Assembly: GCA_963971305.1 (NCBI GenBank)
Contig: OZ020305.1
Coordinates: forward strand, 46,709,750-46,773,749
Direction: 5' to 3'
Source: Arcuatula senhousia
Lineage: Eukaryota > Mollusca > Bivalvia > Mytilida > Mytilidae
DNA length: 64,000 bases
The notes beneath the pieces were generated by a model. The model saw only the letters and a list, made by a program, of their open reading frames with translations, was not told where the DNA came from and did no database searches. The position numbers were made by a program, and so were the translations under genes. Below are positions 24,852 through 36,800 of this stretch, one piece after another (position 1 is the first letter of the stretch; every line of letters starts with the position of its first letter).

Positions 24852-27800
24852 TTATCTAGAAGTCAACAGATCTGGATGATCTTGCCAGAATTTTTCTCCA
24901 ATCATATCGGTATGTAAAACGTCTATTTTGGTACTCATTTTAGGTCCATGGTCTAACGAGTTGCTGAATGAGACATTTCCCCGAGGGGTCGATGGGTATG
25001 TTGATGTTGAATTCATCGGTTTTGATTCTGATACTATGTCCTAGAAATAAAAAAAAAAGATTTAATAGCATAAACATGAAAATGACAATGTTGAAGATAA
25101 AATCATGAGGAAACAGAAACCTGACTTGTATATAACTTTACAGAGCAAATGAAACTTAATAAGTATGTTCATGAAAGAAAAGTTGTTGAAGACCTCTCCT
25201 TTAATATTTATCTGGATAGTGATGGAAATGTTTTCAGATATTCCAGAATAAAATTCTAATATTCTGTTGAATATCGGGATTGGTTGTTTATGAGTATTTC
25301 TAGCTTACACTTAATAAAGCATTGATCATTTGTATATTATAGCCAATCAAATGTTCCATTCCCCCAAGCTGAACATGAGTTCATCAAGGTACTTTGGAGT
25401 ACTGGTGCTTAATCTATCTATAGAATGTTGTAATAATAGAAGTTAATCTTTTTGATCAGTTAAACTCACACATTCATTGAAAATGAAAACTACTCATAGG
25501 TAGATGATTTTTACCTGAAGGAAAAAACTCCTATCTCTGAGAGAATATTGCTTATATCTACAATTGTTGCAACAAAATAATATTTTTTTTATGAATTTAA
25601 TGGTTGAACCAACTCTTTGACATTTATCTTTCACATTTTCTTTTATATAAATATCCTTTTACAAAAAATTGATTGTCTGGAACTTTGTTGTCATTTGTAT
25701 TTCGAACACACGTGAAGGTTAGCACTGCTGGTGGAGTTTAAATTCCCCGAGGTTAGCCCGCTCCGGCACCAACACTTTTGAGTTGGAGAATACATCAAAG
25801 CTTTAAATTATCCGTCTAAATTTCAAAATTGTCTAAACCCTAAGGTTCTTCCTACCCAGACATAGGTTGAATATCTTAGTAATAATTTGGTTCCCCAGTT
25901 TGGTATTTTTGGTTATACTGTTCTATGCTCTTCATATTCATACAGTGTTTGGCATTTTCAATATTTTAGGTAGAGCGCCTCTGATGAGTCTTGAATAGAC
26001 GAAACGCGCGTCAGGCGTAGCAAAATTGATTATCTGGAACTTTGTTGTCATTTGTATTTCGAACACACGTGAAGGTTAGCACTGCTGGTGGAGTTTAAAT
26101 TCCCCGAGGTTAGCCCGCTCCGGCACCAACACTTTTGAGTTGGAGAATACATCAAAGCTTTAAATTATCCGTCTAAATTTCAAAATTGTCTAAACCCTAA
26201 GGTTCTTACTACCCAGACATAGGTTGAATATCTTAGTAATAATTTGGTTCCCCAGTTTGGTATTTTTGGTTATACTGTTCTATGCTCTTCATATTCATAC
26301 AGTGTTTGGCATTTTCAATATTTTAGGTAGAGCGCCTCTGATGAGTCTTGAATAGACGAAACACGCGTCAGGCGTAGCAAAATTGATTGTCTGGAACTTT
26401 GTTGTCATTTGTATTTTGAGCTATTTTTTCAATGTGAAATTTTCAACAGGTAAGTCTTTTATACTAGGAAATTTTTTCCTTCATACAACAAGATAATCTC
26501 CTCTCTATAGATGTGAGTTTAAACTGATCAGAGAGATTAGCTTCCATTGTAACACATTCAATAGGAGGATTAAGTACCGGTACTCCAAAGTACCTTGATG
26601 AGTCCCTGTTCAGCTTGGGGTAATTAATCATTTTATTGGCTATAAAACCATTAAAACTTATCACAGAGCGTACCTTACTCCTTAATAAAATGGAACCTTT
26701 TCTATATATCTCAGGTAAATTGTTGTAGTTCAGGTTAAATTCTTGGTAAAGAAGTTCATTTTTATCACTAGATAATGTGCCCTGAAATAAGAAGATTATT
26801 AATTGAATTAGAAAATGGCAAATAAATGAGCACAATGATCAATTTCTTAAAAAAAAAAAAAATCCAGCATTAAGGAAAATACAAATTTAGCTACCAAAAA
26901 ATATCAGTTTTATGCAAGATTTAAACAAGCCTTGGTAAATTTGCATTTTTTTTTCAAGTATACTGTGTACATGTGGTTTAATTCATTTCAAAAGGACATC
27001 TATTTTTTATGAAGTTAGTTTAACAAATAAAATAATTATCATTTATCAGAGTTTTGATTTTGAAATACATATAAGAGGAGAACAAATAGCTAGAACTTGA
27101 TGGTCAAAGGGGCATAACTTTAAACAAGAGTTGACACTAAAGTATGTCTTGCCTGTGGGCACCATCACAGAACTCATTGAAGGTCTAGCTTGGCCTTCAG
27201 AAAAGTTAAGGTCAAGGTCATGAGACAGATGACAGAATTCCATTTAACCATCACAAAAATGTCTGAAGTGTGTTCTAGATACCATAGTTATTGAGTAACA
27301 ATGAAAAAAGACCAACATTCACTAAGTCATTCAACCATGAAAATGGGGTCACATTACATGGTGACGTCAGTTGTGTATACCATATTCCCCAAATATCAGA
27401 TGCCTCACTAAGCTATATTATTATACTTTTCACTTTGGTTAACTCATTTTCCACCCGAAAATCATCTTCATTCACAAAGTCATTGAACCTTAAAAATGGG
27501 GTCAGGGTCACACAACATGGTGACAGTTGTGTAGACGGAAACCCCAAATGTTTGTATACCAAAAATCAGATGCCTAGCTATTACACTTTTAATTTATTTT
27601 CCACAAAAGTTTTAATTGTCCCAAAAATCATCTAAGTCCACAGAGTCACTGAACCATGAAAATTGTGTCAAGGTCACAGGACATGGTGTCAGTTGCACAG
27701 ACCATAACTCCAGGTGTCTGTATACCAGATATCAGATGCCTAGCTATTATACTTTTCACTTAATTCATTTTCAACAAATGTCTTACAAAAATGTTTACGC

Positions 27801-30800
27801 CGTCGCCGCCGCCAGAAAGTAATACCTATGTCTCTCGCCTTCAACAACTAAAGTTACAAAGAGTTTTTTTGGCCCCAAAAATCATCCAAATCCACAGAGT
27901 CACTGAACCATGAAATTGGGGTCAGGGTCAAACGGCATGGTGCCAGTTGGGTCGACCATAACCCCAATTGTCCATATACCAAATATCAGATGGCTAGCTA
28001 TTATACTTTTCTTGTAATTAATTTTCCACACAAGTCTTACAAAGGGTTTTTTTGGCCCGAAAGAACATCTAAGTTAACAGAGTCGCTGAACCATAAAATT
28101 GGGGTCAAGGTCAAATGGCATGGTGCCAGTTGCGTAGACCATAATCCCAACTGTCTGTATACCAAATATCAGATGCCTTGCTATTATACTTTTCTTGTAA
28201 TTCATTTTCCACAAAAGTCTTACAAAGGGGTTTTTGGCACGAAAAAACATCTAAGTTCACAGAGTCACTGAACCATGAAATTTGGGTCAGGGTCAAACAG
28301 CATGGTGCCAGTTGCGTAGACCATAACCTCAACTGTCTGTATACCAGATATCAGATGCCTAGCTATTATACTTTTCTTGTAAATCATTTTCCACAAAAGT
28401 CTACAAAAAAGTTTACGCCGTTGCCGCTGCCGCCAGAAAGAAATACCTATGTCTCGCTTCAGCGACTAAAGTCACAGGCAAGAAAAAAACTGTCAACAGG
28501 TACAATGTACTAAAAGAACTTAATGTATAAATTCCCCCAAAAATCTGTTCAAAATTGAAGCCAAGTATATGACAGGGAGAATGATGGATGCATAGAAAGA
28601 CACCTGGCTTTTTTATTTTTCTGCTTCCCATAGCTAGGAATTATATATTACTCACCTTTAATCTTTCTTGTGATTGTGCTGGTGTGAATCCTCTCTCTTG
28701 TACAAGTTTCCAAAAACAGGTGTTATACAGGTTGTTAATATGACCTAAAAAAGAGAATATATATAAATTGGTTGATTTGTTGGTATGACTGTCATTATGC
28801 AATGAAAAAAATACTAAGAAGACTCAAACAAGGTTTAAATTAAACTCTATGAATTATTTTGAATTTCAGAGAAATCACTTTTCATTTTGCAACAAAAACT
28901 AATCCAACTTAGGGTATGTGCATGGACTAACCCATGAATAAGATTTGACCCTGCACAGATGGACTTACAACCATAGTTGGAGTTACATAAAATTAGATAT
29001 TTACAAAATTGAACCCTTCACAAAAATGTCATTTTTTTTGCAGTATATCTTTTGAATGTATCAGTTCTAGTGCTTTCTTTTTAAGTCATGCAGTATCTAT
29101 TTAACATATAACACTTGGGACTTGAGACTACTATTTTCATTAGACGAGGAACTTGTTCTTACTGTATATTCAGCAAAATTCTTATACTATTTTATTTAGG
29201 TGTACCTTTTACATATATAATTGAAAACCAATAAATAAAACCCAATTTCACTGTCAATTGCATTGATAAAGATGCATTCAAACTAAGTGAATCACAAAAT
29301 ATATAGTATACTTTGCAGACTTATCAACAAATATTCAGTTTCATTTAACAAATGGCTAAAAAATGCAAATATTGAAAACGACAAAATAATTGATGTGCAC
29401 TTTTATAAATCGTCAAGAGATTCTTGATACAGATAGCAGTAAACATGGTAAACATATGTTATGGAAGTTGAAGTAATTTAATTCACTCCTAGTTTGCCAA
29501 ATATGTTGTAAATTGTAATGTACATTATTTCAAGATCTATCTGTCATAATATAAACCTAAAATTTTTACTCCTACATATTATTCCCTATCGTACTGAAGC
29601 AACAATCCTAAACTTGGGTTAAAAAGTACACGAAACCATATTTCACTTCCCTTTTTTATGAAAAACAAACAATTTAAACTTTGAACAAACACATCTAAAT
29701 TATGATAAGATTTTAAAACATTTTTGAAGTCAGACTTATATCAATACATGTACAAATAAGAGGATAAACTGGTAACAAGCAAACAGTAGAAAGAAGAGTT
29801 TCCAGTTGCTTACAGAAAACTGAGAAAAGTTTAATTAATGTTTATTCTATTACTAATCAAACATGGCATAAACACTGTATTCAAATAAATAAGCCCTCCT
29901 TTGGTCCTCACAATTTTTGGGAGAGATACATACTTCCATCTTAATGATATCTGTTTCTTTCTATTCATTGGAATAGGGGCTGCCTAACACATACCCAAAG
30001 CCAAATATTTGAGGGAGGATTTCCATTGAGGGTTTGATTTTCAAAATTGTCCTTATTCAAATAGTGCATTACCAAATTTCAGCTTGTTTTTACCTTTATT
30101 TCACAATTTTTTTTGTCCAAGGGTGGTTCGTCGGAACCCCTTGAACCCCCCCCCCCCTGGCTAAAGGTATGTAACATTATGAGTTCTTTATTCTTCTCAT
30201 AGAGTCATACTTTCACCTGTTTCCCTTTCAATATAAACTTACAATCTGCCTGTCTCCAGCTGAGGTAGTCTCGGAGGTTTTTATCGGAAGGGTAAAGAAC
30301 AACTCGGCTATCAAACGATGGAGGATACTGCAGGGGCTGTACGTTGAAAAACCGTGACCAGTAAAATACATAACAGGAGGAGAAATAACTCACTATGTTA
30401 CTCATGATCTTACTGAAAAAATAAAATGAAACAAATAAATGATTAAAATTTTGATTCAAGAAAACTTCAAGTTCTGACAGTTCAGGTAAAGCATTTAGCA
30501 AAGAATTCTGTTGAAATCTGAACTATAGGGTGTAGTTAACTAGGAGTTAAGCACAAGCAATTGTTCTTTAAATAATGTTACATTTTGCTTAAATTGTGTT
30601 TACAGTTCATAAACATATAATCTAGGTATGATATGAATTTTTAACTAGCAAATTTACCCCATGTAGTTTCTTTAATTTGTGTTCATTGGTATTCAGTGGT
30701 TTTTGTATTTTCGTGTTTTATATGTTGTCTATATTTTTTTGTCCTGTCCTTGTTTGTGTTTACTGGTTTTGTCTCTGCCCTTTTTGACTTTGACATTCAG

Positions 30801-33800
30801 ATCCCCCATTGGTACCGCTGCTTCTTTCTAACAATCATGCACCTGGATTTTTTTTTTTTGTAAATAGAGAAATCACGATTTGTATTAAAATCCCGTTTTT
30901 TTTTCAAAGTAAAATGTTTCATGTAAAACTATTTGTATACTAGTATATAACTGGAAAATGTAAAAAAAAAAAAAAAATCAAAGTGAAAGCCATAGAACTA
31001 TGATTAACGCATCAAAGGCTAATAATTATAATCTATTGAGACAAATTTGTTAGAAACTTTAACAGGTGTATCCTCTTTAGGTTTAAGATGATATAATTTC
31101 TTTTCATGTTTTGTTTGTAAATGCAGCTATTAAAACACCTTTTATAATTTCACAATATTTTTTTTCTTCCTTTTTTGTGTAAATACCATGTATGTTAAAT
31201 GTTATGTAATATAATAATTAAGTCAAAATTCAATGAGTGAATGAAAAAACTAATTTTTCCAATATTAAGGTTCACATCATTTATATACAAGCAAGTCAGT
31301 AATTCACTAAAAATAATTTTATATGCATGGATAATGTGTAATGCAAATTTCTTTAAGCCTATTCAGCATAAATTTCAGCATTAAGCTATAAGTATTTCAA
31401 TATAAGACGAGTTTAATTGATTGTATAAACCAAAAGATTTGTCAACAAATAGAATGTCTTTCATTTCAATTTATTGTAATAAAACTCAATATAACACATT
31501 TTATTACAACTATCCCTTTAAGGGAAAATAGTTCTTTTGTATCAAACACGTATGATCTTTTTTATTATCAGTTTTAACTATCAATTACTTGACAACACAA
31601 GAATTTGAAATTATATAATATTATGTCAAAGTTTAGTTAAAATCTGACACATACAATTATTAATATCCCCCACCTCCAGCCAGTAAACAAACAATGATTT
31701 TAAATCAAAATACAATCAAATGCAGATCACATCTATGGGTTTACCTTACTTGCCTATAATTTTAAAGAAAATATTGAGATTATTAGTAATCAAAATCAGA
31801 TATCGTCTAATTATCAAAGATTCTCAAATAGGTCTGGAAAATTGAGGCTAAAAAAATATAGCTAATAATCTAAAATTATAATATTATATTACAATAGAGA
31901 TGTACACACCCAATGATGAGAGGTTTGGAACTTGATGATTCTCAAAATTGGCTGAAATTTTTAAGAGAGTTAGAAGGACCCAATATTCCACGATCTAATA
32001 AACCACGAAACTAAAACCTCGCAAGGCATTTTGGTACTGAAAAAGCGAAATTTAAACCACGTAAAATTATTCCCTTTTACAGTAGACCTCATTGCATTGA
32101 AAAGTTTTTTTTTGAATATATACTTCACAACAAAGCAAGTGTTCATGACATGCACAAAAAAACCCTCGCTATGTAACAAAACTTATTATAAATTTACATG
32201 ACATATTCAATATAAATATCAATGGCAAAACCCAATTCAAAATTCACTTTATCACAAATGTCAAAAATGTGAAAACTATATCAGTGACCACACATAATAA
32301 AATTGACAAAATGTTATAATTGAAGTAATATGTATTGATCATGATCGGATAAAAACTTTTATTAAAATATTTTTATTTGTGACCTTTAATGGACTTGGCC
32401 TACCAATTTCATGAAAATACCACAAATTAATTGACATTCCTCAATTCCATTTAACACCTTAGTCTCTATACAATTGAAACCAATTAAGGAACTTTCTGCT
32501 ACATTATTGAATAAATAACTTGAGTCGTGTCAAGAGCATTTGAGAAGATGAAATGAATAAAATTGATAACCTGAGTATTTGTCCTTTTTATGAATGGGAA
32601 ATAAAATAAATTCAAACAACTCTTTATCATAAAAGACTCTCTCATATACTGAGTATAAATCAAAATGGTAAATTAAAGCGTTTTTTATACCTTACAATTG
32701 TACTCAATATTTAGACATATGTTTAGCTGGTTTGTTTGAAAAAGTGAAGAAAAGGCATTTACTTATAGTGTGGATATGGACTATTTTGTCTGAATGATAA
32801 ATAGAAATAGTCAAATCATCTTGGTATGGTAAACCAATTCATAACTTGAGATAGACTCAATGAATATATGATTTTTTAAACCAGTTCAAATACACATGAC
32901 AATATTTATTGAAATGACAACCAAATCTGATACTGTGGATTCATTTATTTTCGTGGGTACCAATTTTCGTGGATTGCTGAAATTTAATATGGCAGTTCGT
33001 GGATTCTTAAATTTGTTGATCTGAAATTTGCAGTAGGCAAAGCAATGTTAAATTTTTCCTTTTCATGAAGAACAAAATTTCGTGGATCAGCCCCACCCAC
33101 GAAAACCACGAAAATACTCCATGGATAATATAAACCACAGAACCAGAATGGGATCCTGAACTGATTTTTTCCCATGTCAATCATAACAAGATAAGAATGT
33201 AAATATACAAATTTGGTAACAAGTTTTTGTAATTCGACCATGTCGACACCATCATTTAAATAAGACATCACAGTCAGACAATAGGTACCGGCCATTACAG
33301 TATTAATTCTATATTAATTTCCTAATCACCAATTTCCACCCTGATAATTTGACATAACTGTTGAAAGGCACTATATCAATAAACAAAAAGCCTGTCAACA
33401 TTGATATTTGCTGATAAATTAGTTCTCAGTAAATTTATCTAAACAATCTTTAAATATTAAAATTAGTTTTGTACATTGTTGTAATGTTTGTGTATAAATA
33501 TTATTAAATGTACTTAAAGTTTGCCATTTAAGAATTTCAACACAAGTTAGATCAAATACAAAGTAGCATGAGTAGTAAAACAAGTTTCTTCTGTTCACTT
33601 GAGTAAAGTGTTAAACTGATTAAACTTCAATGGTTGAAATTTGAAATCAAAACCTAGCTGAGATGTTTCATATTTTCCAACATAAAACAACCAAGAAATA
33701 GGTAGTCTTTTGGTCTAAAGTTTATGGAGTTTTGAGGTCAAATAACTCTAATTAGACCAAAGAAGTCATTGAAGGCTTAATTTAGCTTTTATTCTAAGTA

Positions 33801-36800
33801 ATGACATTTCTTGGTCCAAAACATTTTTTTGTGTTAATGTTCTTGCGTGTCACAAGTTTTTAATTCAAAGTTTGAATATTCCCAGCTGAAACTTTTTGTG
33901 AATAGTAAACAACAAGTTTTACCTTATAGAGTATGTAAAATGTAGAGTATGTAGATCACTAATAGGCAAACAATCCCTTTAACTTATACTTATTAACTAT
34001 TAAATAGTGACATCAAGTAGTTCTATTGGTTTTCATATATGTATGTATTACCTGCCCCTTCTGTTAAATACTGATGTATTTTTCTTAAAGACAAAGCTGT
34101 ATTCATCACTCTGGCCGTAACTAAGGATAATGTCTTTATACTCTTCCATCACACACTGTGCTGACTTGGTCATTAAGTTCAGGGCTCGATCATCGTTAGG
34201 CTTAACAAAATGGTGAACGTCTGAAAATCTAGGCAAAGAAAATAAAATGTAAAGCAATTTGTGCTCTTTGTTATCAATTTAATTTTTTTTCTTCAAAATA
34301 AAAGGTTCATTTATTGATATTTCTATCTAGAACAAACTGAAAGATAAAAATCTTCCCCACCTATCTACCAGTGGTGGTATACTATATCAAACTTCTTGTT
34401 GTTCCAATGAACCTAAGAATACTTTTGTTTTTAATGTATGTAACCCATTGTTGATTGTAGTTCAGTTGTATTTTTTCACTGTGTTGCTGTCTTCAGAACT
34501 TCCTGGTTTGTCTCTGTTTTAATGACTTTGAAATTTAAATGCCCCTTTGGTAAAAATTGCTATTTCTTTTTATGACAGTTGTCATAAATTTCAAAATTTT
34601 CAAAACCTCATACTCATCATTATCCTACAAGATTTTGAATAATTTCTTTGCTTAACAAAACTCAGTCAAGAAATTAGTTTTTAAAAAATTCCATTAAATT
34701 CATTGAGTTAATACTCAGTTTTAATGTACACCAGTACATTTATGGTAATTATGGAGAGGAATTAATTCCATTCTACAAATTTCAATGATTAGAAATATCA
34801 TATTACTTAAATGTTGTGTTTACTCTATGAATTATGAACAAAAGTTAATTTCCCCAGTCTATTATAAATGCATCGAACAACTGATAGAGAAAAAAATACT
34901 GGAAAAATGAATTTAAAGTCTTAAGATAAATAACCTCATGATCAAGTGGAATATAAATTATAATTCTCTTATCTATTGAATATGTAAAAACTTGTCCACA
35001 TCTCCTATTATAAAGAATATACTTAGGTCAAAGGTTTCAACCATTTTCACCATTTATAAAGTGTTTTCAACTATTATATATAAAGATATTTACTTTTCAT
35101 ATAATGAGATCCCAATTAGGCAATAATGCTGGCAGTGCATTGTTTCAGGGGGCTGAACAGACTGGCCATCCAAACCCCTCTGGGCCCAGTTTTATAAAAC
35201 ATTTCAAATTTGAGGATTTCCTCAATTCTAAATTTCTCTTTAGAATTCCAATATAAATTTGAGGAAATCCTCGGGAAAATCTCAGAGTAAAGATGTCTTA
35301 TGAAACCCAGGCCTGGTCCTCATCTGACTACTGTAGTTATATATTCTTTACTGGTACATATCATTTTTGTGCTGTACCCCATTCTCTTGCTCCCCCCCCC
35401 TTTTGACCTCTAATCCTCCTTCTAGCCCCCTCGACCCCCATGTCTGTCCCTCCTGTCAACCCCCTATTTATTTAATTTAATGTTTCTTGTTTCATGTTCT
35501 CTAGCCTAGAACAAGAGGCTCCCAGGAGCCTGAATCGCTCACCTGGTCTGAGTCAACCCTAAAACACAAATCTAGAGCTAAATGAGCTGAACACTTAAGC
35601 AAGCAACAGCTTTTCTCTGTCTGCTACAGTTTTCATTCACTCAGCCAAATACATAAAAAAACATTATTTTAGGGGCCATATCCCCTATACAGGGTCATCT
35701 GACAACTTTGACCCAATGAAAGCTTTTGTAGAGTTAAATGAACTGAACATTTAAGCAAGCAACAGCTTTTCTCTATCTGCTATAGTTTTCATTCACTAAG
35801 CCAAAAACATGAAAAAACATTATTTTAGGGGATGTAACCCCTATAAGGGGTCATATGACAACTTTGATCCTATGGAGACTTTTGTAGAGCTTTATGAGCT
35901 GAACATTTAAGCAAGCAACAGCTTCTCTCTATCTGCTATAGTTTTCATTCACTAAGCCAAAAAAAAAGGAAAAACATTATTTTAGGGGCCGTAACCCCTA
36001 TAAGGGGTCATCTGACAACTTTGACCCTATGGAGACTTTTGTATAGCCAAATGAACTAAACATTTAAGCAAGCAACAGCTTTTCTCTATCTGCTATAGTT
36101 TTCATTCAAAAGACCAAAAACATGGAAAAACATCATTTAACAGGGCATAACCCCTATTAGGGGTCATCTGACAACTTCGATCCTATGGAGACTTTTGTAG
36201 AGCTTGATGAGCTGAACATTTAAGCAAGCAACAGCTTTTCTCTATCTGTAATAGTTTTCATTCTAAAGGCCAAAAACATGAAAAAATGCTATTTTTCACC
36301 TTTAAGGGGCCGTAACTCCTATAAGGAGTCATCTGACAACTTCCACTCAATGGAGACTTTTGTAGAGCTTTTGATGCTGAAGCAGAAGCGTGGCATCAGA
36401 TTTCATCTATCTCTTATACTTTTTGATTTACAAGCCAAAAACAGTAGTCTGACCCCCCTAGTCTATTTTTAGTAACAGCGGCCATGTTGTTTGGACGGTG
36501 GTCACCATTTGTGCAATCTTGGTAGAGGACATCCCATAGATGAAGTGTGCAAAGTTTCAAAGCAATCTCTTCAGTAGTTTCAGAGGAGAAGATTTTCAAA
36601 GAAAAGTTAACGACGACGACGGACGACGACGACGGACGACGACAGACGACGACGGACGACGACGACGGACGCCAAGTGATGGCAATAGCTCACCTGGACC
36701 TTCGGTCCAGGTGAGCTAAAAATATACCTTTGTAATACAGAAATGACTAATAGAATTATCAAAGGCAGATTTAGGACCGGCGTGCCGGGCGTGTGCCCTC

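Larger units (their letters stand above)
25665..26417 (+). mobile_element. Hammerhead retrozyme: two 357 bp units plus start of a third
   Basis: The unit starting GATTGTCTGGAACTTTG at 25671 recurs at 26028 and, truncated after ~32 bp, at 26385, an exact period of 357 bp. Units differ at only a few positions. Each ends with a canonical hammerhead. Short direct-repeat arrays of this type, transcribed and self-cleaved to circular RNAs, are known as retrozymes in plants and animals, including bivalves. There is no coding sequence. It is on the plus strand, antisense to THG1L, within its last intron. No target duplication was resolved. Confidence 0.85.
30413..34051 (-). other. THG1L intron 2
   Basis: Contains a Penelope-like 3' fragment (30695-30830) and a repeat beginning CTGTGGATTCATTTATTTTC at 32933. 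The remainder is AT-rich unassigned DNA. Confidence 0.5.

Noticed and set aside
25700..25770. tRNA-like GC-rich stretch in the retrozyme unit
   Set aside because: Suggestive stems but no proper B box or anticodon arm; not a tRNA gene.
27291..28513. Several overlapping ORFs of 60-114 codons
   Set aside because: They follow the tandem repeat period and stop at repeat ends; not genes.
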